DNA from: Ruminococcus sp. AF41-9
GTDB lineage: Bacteria > Bacillota > Clostridia > Lachnospirales > Lachnospiraceae
Direction: 5' to 3'
Assembly (NCBI RefSeq): GCF_003477525.1
Contig: NZ_QUDO01000003.1
Span: 62,001 to 126,000, forward strand
DNA length: 64,000 nt
In this document: one piece after another, positions 46,562-55,617 of the stretch
Layout: each line of letters begins with the position of its first letter
Numbering within the stretch: position 1 is the stretch's first letter
Position numbers and translations under genes: made by a program
The notes under the pieces: generated by a model
What the model was told of the DNA's origin: nothing
The model's input: only the letters and a program-made list of their open reading frames with translations
Databases searched by the model: none

Positions 46562-46784
46562 AGCTTCCTAACTCCTTTCTTTTCCTGGGGCTTATATCCC
46601 CAAATTTCCAATCTTTGTCTTCGATCTGAATGTAATCATATTTCTCGAATATCTTCTTTGCCAGATTGTAGCTGTTGCTGTGTCTGGCATGTCCAAGCCA
46701 GGCGTTTACGGCCTGCTGCGCCTGCTTCTTTGTCAGCCTTCCGGATTGTACCTTTTCATCAATCTTTTTGATCCTGCGTTTCAT
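46539..46784 (-). CDS. Small protein resembling the C-terminal end of a retroelement reverse transcriptase
   Basis: 81 aa. RRIKKIDEKVQSGRLTKKQA then AVNAWLGHARHSNSYNLAKK matches the terminal W-x-GH-x2-H motif that I know from reverse transcriptases of diversity-generating retroelements. No polymerase domain (no YxDD) is present. It starts inside the Avd-like gene (26-bp overlap) and ends inside the fibre gene start, so it looks like an intact coupled gene and not debris. Its role is unknown. Confidence 0.5.
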   Translation of the reverse strand: MKRRIKKIDEKVQSGRLTKKQAQQAVNAWLGHARHSNSYNLAKKIFEKYDYIQIEDKDWKFGDISPRKRKELGSYGKRNHT

Positions 46785-47079
46785 AGCTGCCTTGGAGCTG
46801 TTCTGCCTTCTTCTGCGTGATATATTTCTGACCTCGTGACACAGAAGTTAAAACAAGCAGGTATTTCAACTCCGCGTCAATCTGCTTCAGATAATAGAGT
46901 TTATCCCTCTTCAGCGCTGTCTGATACTGAATGCTTTCCCGAATCATCCTGTAACAGCTCTGTTTGATTTCCTGACATATGGCGAATTTTTCAGCCTTTG
47001 GGAAATGTACCAACATCGAATAGATGATCGTGTTCAGAAGAACCTCGCCCTTTTTCTGCAGTGATAAAGGTTCGATCAT
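46759..47079 (-). CDS. Avd-like four-helix-bundle protein
   Basis: 106 aa, predicted all-helical. The pattern FPKAEKFAICQEIKQSCYRM followed by RDKLYYLKQIDAELKYLLVL matches accessory variability determinant (Avd) proteins, basic pentameric bundles that work with the retroelement reverse transcriptase. It overlaps the preceding stop (ATGA). Its place directly before the reverse-transcriptase-like fragment and the lectin-type fibre supports the call. Some phages carry similar bundle proteins of unknown role. Confidence 0.6.
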   Translation of the reverse strand: MIEPLSLQKKGEVLLNTIIYSMLVHFPKAEKFAICQEIKQSCYRMIRESIQYQTALKRDKLYYLKQIDAELKYLLVLTSVSRGQKYITQKKAEQLQGSYETQDQKD

Positions 47080-47474
47080 ATATAAACCTTCTTGTCAGTA
47101 TAAGTTCCGGATGTAATCACAACGGCGTCTGGAGAATCTATCTCATCAACGGTTACTTGTGTCATGTCTGAAGAATCAATCAAATCCTTTAATTGCAGCT
47201 GAAATGTTAATTTCGCAATATCAGACATACTCACAGCTAAATTATTTGTGTTCTTTTGAATTTGATGTGTATATGTTTCAATCTGTACCTTCATTTCTTG
47301 CGTTGTCTGTTTGACAACCGCCAGTTCCCCAGTTATCGCCAACGCTTTGTCAATTTTACTTTCCTGCTCATAAAATTTTGTGTCCAACTGGTCAAGTGCT
47401 TCGTTAATATCACTAATGTCGGCAAAATCCTCGTAGTCAGGCTTTTTAAACTTAAAATGTTCTGTGTACTGCAT
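47076..47474 (-). CDS. Phage tail protein, probable fibre-attachment coiled coil
   Basis: 132 aa from ATG 47474 (MQYTEHFKFKKPDYEDFADI), preceded by AGAGG. The stretch DINEALDQLD with the following coiled-coil (KALAITGELAVVKQTTQEMK) is typical of N-termini of phage tail fibres. The ATG overlaps the preceding stop (TAATG). It may be an adaptor for the separate fibre protein encoded downstream. Confidence 0.7.
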   Translation of the reverse strand: MQYTEHFKFKKPDYEDFADISDINEALDQLDTKFYEQESKIDKALAITGELAVVKQTTQEMKVQIETYTHQIQKNTNNLAVSMSDIAKLTFQLQLKDLIDSSDMTQVTVDEIDSPDAVVITSGTYTDKKVYI

Positions 47475-48009
47475 TACAATACCTCTTCTTTCATCATGCG
47501 CCATGTCTTCTGTAGTGCCTGCTGCCATGTCAGATTTTCATTTATTTTTTTCCACGTATTGTATCTGAGTGCTACGGATATCAAATAATCCAATGGTACC
47601 ATCTGATCAAGCATATCAATCACGCTTTTCTGCATCCTCTTTCGCGTCAGCTCAACAAGGCAAAAGACAGTTTTTGTATTCAAGTCGATTTTTAATACAT
47701 ACTGGTTCTCCCCCAGAGTTGCGTCCATTTTTTGTCTTAGTACAGTTTCTGTGTACAGAGGCTGTCGTACCATCTGAGAAGCACTTCCAATCGCCTGTCT
47801 TCTATAGAATCTGTATCCCGTGGATTAATCCCAAGAATCTTTTCTCTATGTGCAATGCCAGACTCTTCAGAAGATCGTATGCAGATATCGTTGTCCAATT
47901 CGAATAGTGCTCTTTCCAGAACATCTCCAACTTTATCTCCAGCGTCAATTGACGCTTTAATGTCCTTTATATTTAGTATCACTTCCGGATACTCAACGTT
48001 TACGTGCAT
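47474..48009 (-). CDS. DUF2313 / YmfQ-type tail protein, frame broken
   Basis: About 177 aa when two frames are joined (48009-47737 and 47773-47474). The first has LGINPRDTDSIEDRRLEVLL; the second YTETVLRQKMDATLGENQY and LDYLISVALRYNTWKKINE. Together they make a normal DUF2313 protein, a baseplate component downstream of Baseplate_J. The shift is near 47751-47766; one extra base restores it. Confidence 0.8.
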
Positions 48010-49064
48010 GTGATATCACCTCTTACCGGTACCGTTCCGTTTGTAATCTGCAGATTTTGTTCTGAATCGTTTATTGTTGTCCCGGTAACATCAATAATTC
48101 CATCAATCTGTACAATCGCTGATTCTATCTGTAGAACGCGGACCGCAATCGCATCGCTGTCTTCCCATTTTTTTCGAAGTTCCAAAAGATAGTTGTCTAC
48201 TGCCTTCGTAATATAACTTTTTAAATCTTCGTAAGAGTATCCGGAATCATAAGTTATATTTGTCTTTATATTGACTTCTGTCTCTCCTACTCCCGAAATA
48301 ATAACCCTATGTCCGATCGGTGCAATGCCGACTCCATCACCACTATTCACCACAGGATCCACTTCTGTTTGAACCGCATTTATAACATCATTTGAAGGCG
48401 TACGGTAATCGCTGCCTATGATTGTTATCGCTATTTTGTCTTCCGGAGCTGATACTCTGTTAAGTTTGCATCCGTATACACCGCTCATTTCTTTAATTCG
48501 GCTTTTATAATATTCCCGGTTTCCTGCAAAGCCACGATAATTGTATGTATTCAGAATCCTGGCTCTATAGCTTTCCACTTCTTCCTGATCCGTAGCCTCA
48601 AGAGTGCATTTCAGAATTCTTCCCCATTCAAATCCATCCACGAATTCAATTGGTTCTAAATCCCCCAGCATTCGGTTGGGTTCGGATCCGGGACTATCGC
48701 ATCCGATTCGATATGTGTGTTCTTCCTCACTGATTACATTGAATACTGTGTAATTATATTCGTCATAATTCCATCTGGACCCTTCTGGCACTGCACAGTT
48801 GAACTGAGCAGTAAATTCAGCATATGTAGCTTCATTGATATATACGCCTCTTTCATTTCCATTTCGGATCAAATGTTCTAAGTCGGCTGTATCTGCATAC
48901 ATATTCTGTTCAAGCCCGGACAGGAGCAGATAAGCTTCTTCCAGGCGTACCGCCTGTTTCGCACAGGCATTAAATATCAAGCTGCCTTCTGATGTATCTA
49001 CATCATCAGGCATATCTTCCATCATTTCGCGCATGATAGTTTCGTAGGTTATATCCTCATACAT
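48000..49064 (-). CDS. Baseplate J-type protein (XkdT-like)
   Basis: 354 aa. MMEDMPDDVDTSEGSLIFNA at the start and YNYRGFAGNREYYKSRIKEM in the middle are Baseplate_J hallmarks; the C-terminal part contains DSDAIAVRVLQIESAIVQID. It forms the baseplate wedge of contractile tails. Overlaps both neighbours by 8-10 bp. Confidence 0.9.
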   Translation of the reverse strand: MYEDITYETIMREMMEDMPDDVDTSEGSLIFNACAKQAVRLEEAYLLLSGLEQNMYADTADLEHLIRNGNERGVYINEATYAEFTAQFNCAVPEGSRWNYDEYNYTVFNVISEEEHTYRIGCDSPGSEPNRMLGDLEPIEFVDGFEWGRILKCTLEATDQEEVESYRARILNTYNYRGFAGNREYYKSRIKEMSGVYGCKLNRVSAPEDKIAITIIGSDYRTPSNDVINAVQTEVDPVVNSGDGVGIAPIGHRVIISGVGETEVNIKTNITYDSGYSYEDLKSYITKAVDNYLLELRKKWEDSDAIAVRVLQIESAIVQIDGIIDVTGTTINDSEQNLQITNGTVPVRGDITCT

Positions 49065-49461
49065 TTGTGCTCACCTCCCCGTCTCCAAGTGATGTTATAA
49101 GCGAAAATGATATGGCTACTTTCTCATCATTTTTAACACATGAAAAGTTTTCAATTCCCGTAATGTATGGATTTTCCATTAAGCATTCCTCTGTCATGCG
49201 CTCCAATTCTGACTGTATTAATTCCTGCGAATAGCTTTTTCCTACAAGCTCATCATATTCTTGACCGTAATCATCAGAATATATGTAATACCTATATCGT
49301 GCGGTATGTAGTGCAAGCCATGCCCATACAAGTATGGCATCAAAACCTTCCACAATTTTCCCGGAAAGTTGTCCTGTTTCGAAGTTGATTCCATACTCTT
49401 TAGGAATGTATTGCTCTTCCTGTATTTCATTTTCTTCCGCATCTATAAAAGGAAACATCAT
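49057..49461 (-). CDS. DUF2634 baseplate protein (XkdS-like)
   Basis: 134 aa. PKEYGINFETGQLSGKIVEG followed by AILVWAWLALHTARYRYYIY is the DUF2634 pattern, related to gp25-like baseplate wedge proteins. Four-base overlap with the preceding gene. Confidence 0.85.
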   Translation of the reverse strand: MMFPFIDAEENEIQEEQYIPKEYGINFETGQLSGKIVEGFDAILVWAWLALHTARYRYYIYSDDYGQEYDELVGKSYSQELIQSELERMTEECLMENPYITGIENFSCVKNDEKVAISFSLITSLGDGEVSTNV

Positions 49462-49781
49462 TCTGGCTCCACCACCTTTGCAATCAAAATGTATTTCTCA
49501 TGTTTATGTAGTTTCAAGAGAAGAACGATATCTCCTTCTTTTAAGATGTTTTTTCTGTATTCCTCCATGGTGACATTATGGTCGGAGTCTGTCATATATT
49601 CTGCCGATTCAGGTTCTGAAGCATGCAGGAATATTTTTTTGTTCGGATCCAAACGCAAATTGCAATCTATTAGATAATCTTCTTTTTTCAATGTCATTGT
49701 GTCTATTCTGACCTTTCCTGACTCCATCATAATTCCAAGTTGAGGTACCGGAGCGTTATAGAATTTTCCAGCTTTTCTCAT
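49458..49781 (-). CDS. DUF2577 tail protein (XkdR-like)
   Basis: 107 aa. An OB-like beta-rich protein with KILLLKLHKHEKYILIAKVV-type strands; LGIMMESGKVRIDTMTLKKE is near the start. PBSX-type phages have DUF2577 between the hub and DUF2634, as here. Confidence 0.8.
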   Translation of the reverse strand: MRKAGKFYNAPVPQLGIMMESGKVRIDTMTLKKEDYLIDCNLRLDPNKKIFLHASEPESAEYMTDSDHNVTMEEYRKNILKEGDIVLLLKLHKHEKYILIAKVVEPE

Positions 49782-49807
49782 TTGCTCTACGAATCGTTCA
49801 TATGTAT

Positions 49808-51750
49808 CTATAGACCTTGATATCTTCCTCCATTAATAATAGTCGTTACCCTTTGACCTCTCCATTTATCCACGTTTGGAAATCCATACACCATCGATTC
49901 CCATTCAATTACGTCTGCCTTTCCGCCTCCGAGGTCGTGTCCCCATTCTGTGTAATTGCTGTCGCCTGGGTTCTTCTCATCTGCGATCATGCAATTTATT
50001 CTTGTTCCGTTTGCCAGTACCACACATACAATATCTCCTACTTGGCCAAATTTGTGTGTTACGGCAATCAGATAATAACCATCTATGGTTGCTATGTTTT
50101 CAGGGCTTCCAGTCTTTCCTTTTTGTCCCCATATTTCAGAAATCCTTCTTTGTGTTGTTCCTGCGTTCCATCTTCCATAGAATTGCGGATAGCATGTATA
50201 ATTACCGGTAATTCCTGTCTGTGCCACAGATGACGGTATATTAACAGATGTACCGGATATAGCGGATGTATTGCCTAACGATACCGTTGTTGTTGATGGA
50301 TAGTCAACATAACAGAATCCTAATACTGTGCTACAAGATGGTCCGTTGCTTCTTTTTACAGTGTCGCTCAGATTTCCTTCGATTGACACGAAATCTCTTG
50401 GTCCCGTTCCAGTTACACTTTCCACGATTCCTATATGTCCTTCTCCGCCATAGATAATCAGGGCACCAACTCTCGGTGTGCTTCCAAACTTTCCTCTCGC
50501 CTGATACCAATCCTTTACGTCAAAGCAATATGCAGTCTTCCCGCCTGCCATAAACAGATTCCCATGTCCGGTTTTATTAAAACATGACCAAATGAACATG
50601 CAACACCAGGCAGCATCCCATCCATAATATACGGTGACTTCGTTATGATTGCTTCCTGGCGGGTTCTCTCCCAGCCCGATCCATGCCCGAGCCTGGTTTA
50701 GAACATCGTTCAGCACGTCACTTATTCCTGATGCATTCGTTGTTACTGATGCATTCGTTGTTGCTACTTCAGAGGTATCGGTCTGTTCTTCGTCCTCCTC
50801 CTGTATATCCATTATATTTTTGAATGCAAGCTCCAAGGTTGTCGTATAGATTCCGTCACTCCACTGGTGACTGTCGTTTTCTATCCAGAACTTTCCCTTT
50901 AGTCCAGTCCTGGAATCTTCTATGATCACGCCCAGTCCAGACACGCATCTGTGGTCGCCGATCATACTCAGGCTCGCAGTTTTGTTTATGCCTTGTAACT
51001 CTGCTTTTGCTTCTGTTTTCCCGTTTCCACTGTCTACGGAAATAACATTCTGGAAGACCCCGTATTTCTTCACCCAATTCGAATTACTTACGCTTCCGAT
51101 CTTATTGTTGCTTGAATCATATATATACACACGATTGACCATGCTCTCCAGGTCTTCTGCGTAGGAAGAATCGGTGATTCTCTCTCCTTGTCTGATGCGA
51201 AAATTTGGGATAATCTTCCCTTTCTGGATAACCTCAAGCTTGTCTCCGTTCATCTGCGCGATATATTTCTTCTTGTTCTTCCGATACGCTTTTGTATATG
51301 CCGCCATAATAATTTCATAGTATGGACGTTCCTGGAAGAATATCTTCGAAATAGGGATCTTTGTCTTTGCGAGGGATCCTGTTTTCACTTTTACATCTTT
51401 GCAGATCATCTCCGTAATCTTTTCCGGAGTTTTGTTTACGATTCTGTACGTACCACTTGATCTCAAAAGATGCATCATTCCATCTGTTGCGGTATACTGT
51501 AGTTCTCCGGCTTCAGACTTCCTTTCTCTCTGTGTTACAATGCCAACGAATTTTGTTTTCTTGTCATTCGGATATCCTGGATAAAATGTAATCTTGTCTC
51601 CCAACTTAATGTTTAAATTCTTAACATTTTTATCATTTGGCTATATGCCACGCTAAATGCAACCGTCCTGGCTGCCTGTTTCGCGCTTCCAGCCCAGACT
51701 ACGGATGTTGCATATCCAGTTATGTTTATGCTTTTCCATTTCAAAATCAT
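49808..51750 (-). CDS. Tail hub protein (XkdQ/GpD-like) fused to a CHAP hydrolase, frame broken near the start
   Basis: About 647 aa when joined. ATG 51750 overlaps the preceding stop (ATGA) and gives MILKWKSINITGYATSVVWA; the frame shifts near 51640 (VAYS to PNDKNVKN) and continues GDKITFYPGYPNDKKTKFVG. Residues about 50-330 are the hub domain. A CHAP domain follows with Cys in YGWDAAWCCMFIWSC and His in GEGHIGIVESV, then a C-terminal beta domain. The CHAP part would cut peptidoglycan during DNA entry. One added base restores the frame. Confidence 0.85.
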
Positions 51751-52436
51751 GGTATCACCAGCTTTGTCCCGGGATATATCCACCATCCTTTAACGCCATT
51801 GTGCGAACTGCTTACAAGTCCATGCTTTTTTGCAGCATTTTCAATAACCGTCGTGTTTGCATTATAGATCTTCGTATAATAGCTACCTGATCCATAGTAT
51901 TTCTTTGCCAGGCCCCAGAGCGTATCATTTCCATTGACGGTATGCGTTTTGACTTTCTTTTTCGAATCTGTTCGGGTCGTTTTCTTTTTTGGTTTCTTTT
52001 CTGTTGTTTTTACCGGTTCTAACACCGCTTTTACTGGTTTGGTGTATTTCGGTGCTCGATATTCCATCAGAGAAAGGGAGTATTTTATATCACCAGTTCC
52101 ATCTTCTTCTGAATAGCTAAATGACTGAATTGTCACCATGGTATTGATTTTTGTTTTTGTAATAATGAACCGTACTTTTTTCTCCTGCCAACTAGATATT
52201 TTTTTTACGTAGTCCCAAGGGTTTCTGTCCTTTGGGTAATCTGCAAAAGGATAATCACGGGCGGGGAAAAAGGACTTAAGCGAAAATGCCTTAAGCCCTC
52301 TTTTTCCTAAAATGCTTACATTGCCAAGCGTCTGAACATTTACTGTCTGATGCGTGTTTTCCTGTGATACTTCAAATGCTCCAGGTCGGATAGGAAGCTG
52401 TATGGAATCCTTTCCGCATTTTAGCCAATATTCCAT
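51747..52436 (-). CDS. LysM-domain tail protein (XkdP-like)
   Basis: 229 aa. The N-terminal domain (about 1-130, MEYWLKCGKDSIQLPIRPGA) is followed by a Lys/Thr/Pro-rich linker and a C-terminal LysM domain (HTVNGNDTLWGLAKKYYGSG to YPGTKLVIP). It likely links tube and baseplate and may hold the hub. AGGAGG precedes the start. Confidence 0.9.
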   Translation of the reverse strand: MEYWLKCGKDSIQLPIRPGAFEVSQENTHQTVNVQTLGNVSILGKRGLKAFSLKSFFPARDYPFADYPKDRNPWDYVKKISSWQEKKVRFIITKTKINTMVTIQSFSYSEEDGTGDIKYSLSLMEYRAPKYTKPVKAVLEPVKTTEKKPKKKTTRTDSKKKVKTHTVNGNDTLWGLAKKYYGSGSYYTKIYNANTTVIENAAKKHGLVSSSHNGVKGWWIYPGTKLVIP

Positions 52437-52446
52437 TTTTTACCTC

Positions 52447-54600
52447 CTATGCCGTCTGTGGCATGTTTTCTGCTGTCTCTTCTATCTTTTTCACAATTGC
52501 TTCTGCGATCTTATCAATGTCTGATTCTTCCCTTACCACAATGCTGTCAGCAAGTTTAGCAATTGTAACAGATATGCTCTTCTTTGTTTCCTGACGAGCC
52601 ATCCGTACAGATTCATCATGCGGATATACCCTGCTGCCGGACGGAAGATCTACAATCTCTCCACCCTTTTCACTGATCTGTACAATGCCGCCTTTCCAGT
52701 TATCAGTTCCTTTGGCCAGAGTCGGAATTAGCGGGATATCGAATCCTATATGTCCTCCTCCCACAATATCCGGCAGTGTCACACTGATGTTGTTAATGGC
52801 TGAGATTGCTTTGTTTACAAGATTTATAACTGCATTAATAGGAGTTTTTACAAGCGCTTCCAGTGTTCCGAAGATGCCTCCTACTGCTTGTACAATTCCA
52901 GTCCATGCTTTTTCCCAATCTCCCTGGAATACGCCTGTCAGGAACGTTATAATTCCTTCGAAGGTGTCAAGCACGTTGTCAATAACTTCGCTTACCTGAT
53001 CAAACCAAGTAACGATTGCTTCTCCTGCTGCCTGCCACACTATTTTAAAAACTTCAAGCAGAGTGTCTTTTAAGTATGACCCGATTTCTATGCACAAATC
53101 TATAAATGGTTGCAGCTGTGGCTGTACCGTATTCCAGAACTCCACAAATCTCTGGCCTATCTTCTGCAAGATCGGTGCGATTTTATCCCAGTTCTTGTAG
53201 ATTAGCAGTGCTGCAGTTGCCACTGCTGCCGCCGCGATTCCAAATGGTCCTGTCATTATCTTTGCAATTCCTGAGAATCCTGAAGCACCTGTCAGTCTTG
53301 TAATCGCGCCACCTACTTTCCCAAAGTTTGAGATTACTGTTCCGATTCCGGAGGACACTTTCCCGAACCCCAGTAAAACAGGTCCTACTGATGCCGCTAC
53401 TGCTGCAAATTTGACTATAGTTTTCTGAGTGGCCGGTCCCAGTCTGTTCCACTTATCGGTAAATTTCTGTATGAAACTGATGCCTTTTGTGACATACGGA
53501 ATCAGCTGATTTCCTATTGGCTGCAGGACGTCCACCTGTATCGTTCGCCAAAGTCCTCCCAGTGCACCTGATAATGTGTCATATTTTACATTTACCAGTT
53601 CTTCAACAGACTCCTTGCTTTTATCTATGGCATCACTTGCTGTTGACATAGAGGTTATAACCTGAGGTCCCAAATCTTCCCACATGGTTCCGAACAGGTT
53701 TACTCCGGCTGCACTCTGTGCTACAGGATCATCCATTTCTGCAAGACCTTTGATTACTTCATTGAATGCTTCTTTTGCAGAATCTCCTCCAGCTCCGAAT
53801 CTCTCTGCCATTTTTGCCGCATCCATTCCAAGGGCTTCGAATCCCTGCTTTGTCGTATCTGAACCATCTATTGCTCTGATAGAGAATTCTTTTACAGCAT
53901 CTCCGACTTTATCCAGGTTAAAAGCGCCATTCTGAGCGCCATTGGCAAATATGGAAAACATGTCTTCTGCATCCAGTCCTAGCTTCTTAAACTGCACAGA
54001 ATACTCATTGATACTGTCTATCATTTCCCCGGAATAGTCCATTCCTGACTGCGCTCCCTGGGTGATCAGATTAAACGCTTCTCTTGCAGATACACCGTAA
54101 TTCTTTATCAGTGTATCTGCAGCTCTGGTGCTTTCCGCAACATCATATCCGAAAGTGTCCGAAAGAGTATAGGCATATTCTGTGCATCTCTGCAGGGCAG
54201 AATCGTCCAAATAGGACATGTTCTGATTAACCGTGGCCATTGCTTCTGCAACATCATTAATTGATTCGCCGAAATTATTCTTGTAGACATTGTTGATCAT
54301 GTCCTTGTATTTACCCATCTCTTCTGTTGCTGTTCCGGTTGCCGCTGCAAACTGCTGGAAGGCATCCTGTGAATCAGAGGAGAATTTGACTGCGGCCGTT
54401 CCAACGGCTGTTAGCGGCGCAGTGACCGATTTTGTCAGAGTTTCACCGGCTGTGGAGAACGCTTCGCCGGCATGGTTAAACACATCAGCAACGTTGTTAA
54501 ACCGTTTTTCCAAGTCACGTGCCTGTGCCGCTACTTCTCTGGATGGATTGCTAAAATCATCTATCAGCTTTACCACTGCAGCGACTGTCTTACCTGCCCT
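52447..54600 (-). CDS. Tail tape measure protein (TP901 type)
   Basis: About 717 aa. Helical N-terminus (KLIDDFSNPSREVAAQARDL), the TP901-type core (TLSDTFGYDVAESTRAADTL; FNLITQGAQSGMDYSGEMID) and C-terminal hydrophobic and coiled-coil segments. It sets tail length. The first standard start in frame is GTG 54576, which has no ribosome site. Nine codons earlier, seven bases after GAGGTG, stands AGG followed by AGKTVAAV, where ATG is expected. I give the longer extent. Confidence 0.85.
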   Translation of the reverse strand, partial: RAGKTVAAVVKLIDDFSNPSREVAAQARDLEKRFNNVADVFNHAGEAFSTAGETLTKSVTAPLTAVGTAAVKFSSDSQDAFQQFAAATGTATEEMGKYKDMINNVYKNNFGESINDVAEAMATVNQNMSYLDDSALQRCTEYAYTLSDTFGYDVAESTRAADTLIKNYGVSAREAFNLITQGAQSGMDYSGEMIDSINEYSVQFKKLGLDAEDMFSIFANGAQNGAFNLDKVGDAVKEFSIRAIDGSDTTKQGFEALGMDAAKMAERFGAGGDSAKEAFNEVIKGLAEMDDPVAQSAAGVNLFGTMWEDLGPQVITSMSTASDAIDKSKESVEELVNVKYDTLSGALGGLWRTIQVDVLQPIGNQLIPYVTKGISFIQKFTDKWNRLGPATQKTIVKFAAVAASVGPVLLGFGKVSSGIGTVISNFGKVGGAITRLTGASGFSGIAKIMTGPFGIAAAAVATAALLIYKNWDKIAPILQKIGQRFVEFWNTVQPQLQPFIDLCIEIGSYLKDTLLEVFKIVWQAAGEAIVTWFDQVSEVIDNVLDTFEGIITFLTGVFQGDWEKAWTGIVQAVGGIFGTLEALVKTPINAVINLVNKAISAINNISVTLPDIVGGGHIGFDIPLIPTLAKGTDNWKGGIVQISEKGGEIVDLPSGSRVYPHDESVRMARQETKKSISVTIAKLADSIVVREESDIDKIAEAIVKKIEETAENMPQTA

Positions 54601-55158
54601 TGTTCTTCACCTCTTTCTCAATGTCCTGCAGTTCCTGTTTTAAAAAGGCACGGGTGATTAATCGTTCTCCCGCGCCCATTTTGTAGTATTTTGATGGTTT
54701 CCACTTCTTTAGGCGGAACAATGCATAAGCTATGCTTGCTTCGCTGTCCACCTTTATGAGTTTTTTACCTCTTCCTCTGCATCTTCTCCAAGCCCTGAGA
54801 GTTTTATGATCTCTGCGGCAATTGTTCCGGACTCCATTCCGAATAAAATAGCAGCAAGGTCTTTCGGGGTAGATGCTCCAAAATGGTCCATCAGATTTTT
54901 GTCTGTCAGGCATGGGTCTACAACACCATGCACGCAGCACATTAAATTAAAATCATATGTAGCATTTACATCGCGATTTCCCTTTTTGTCAAAAAGCATG
55001 GCCTGGAGAGTATTGTATCTCTTTCCGGACAGTTCTCTGATCGTAATCTCGGCATCTTCTCCTACTAATTTTGCCAATTTTTTTGATTTAATCTTTTTGG
55101 TTGCTTTTTCCGTCGCCTTTTCTTTGTCTACACAAAGTAATTTTTCAATTAAATTCAT
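54590..55158 (-). CDS. Tail assembly chaperone with programmed -1 frameshift (gpG/gpGT type)
   Basis: Frame 0 encodes 134 aa (MNLIEKLLCVDKEKATEKAT, XkdN-like) ending at 54754. At A AAA AAC just before that stop, a -1 shift continues for 56 aa (LIKVDSEASIAYALFRLKKW onward), giving a 189-aa fusion ending at 54590. This matches the G/GT tail chaperones of many tailed phages, in which both forms bind the tape measure. It is also the correct place between tube and tape measure. Confidence 0.88.
54760..54766 (-). promoter_or_regulatory. Slippery heptamer A AAA AAC
   Basis: Frame-0 codons AAA AAC precede TCA TAA. A -1 slip gives CTC ATA AAG and opens the extension. A small GCATA/TATGC hairpin lies about 25 bases downstream (54722-54737); it may or may not stimulate. 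Confidence 0.85.
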
Positions 55159-55169
55159 ATTTTATCTCC

Positions 55170-55604
55170 TTATACATCTATTGATTCCAGCACTTCCCAT
55201 CCTGAGAAGTTGAATGGAATAGATTCTTCCAAGAGCTTTCCTGCTTCCCAGTCTGCAATTGTCAATTCTGTGATCACGCAGTCATCCAGTCGAATCCTTT
55301 CTGCCCCAAACGCTTCCGGATCCTCTAAATTCGTGATAATTGTCATCCTCGTGGCTTTACCTTTTTTCAGGTTTTCAGACACTTTTTTCAAGAAATAGGA
55401 TGTAACCTTATTTAATTTCAGTGTGCCAGATCCACTGATTCCAGTTATTTTGTATCCTTTCTCCAATGTCCCTGTTCTTTTTACTTCGCTTGTATCAAGT
55501 TTCATCTTTGCCTGGAGCGCCGTTGTTTCCGCCATATAATCATTATCAATCCAGCATTCCCCAAAGGTTCCGTTAATGACTCTGTCCGGTGTATAGTTGT
55601 CCCT
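55170..55604 (-). CDS. Tail tube protein (XkdM-like)
   Basis: About 145 aa. The frame contains DNYTPDRVINGTFGECWIDN before the ATG at 55535 (MAETTALQAKMKLDTSEVKR), and these upstream residues match the family. The expected start position, eight bases after GGAGG, is AGG (55604-55602) and not ATG. Starting at 55535 would remove 23 conserved residues and has no ribosome site. The protein builds the inner tube of the contractile tail. Confidence 0.82.
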   Translation of the reverse strand, partial: RDNYTPDRVINGTFGECWIDNDYMAETTALQAKMKLDTSEVKRTGTLEKGYKITGISGSGTLKLNKVTSYFLKKVSENLKKGKATRMTIITNLEDPEAFGAERIRLDDCVITELTIADWEAGKLLEESIPFNFSGWEVLESIDV

Positions 55605-55617
55605 TATTCACTCCTCC

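Noticed and set aside
55605-55607. ATA as the start codon of the tube gene (also ATA at 59488-59486 for capsid)
   Set aside because: ATA precedes AGG in those two genes only; AGG is the triplet shared by all four genes at the right spacing, and it gives the best N-termini.
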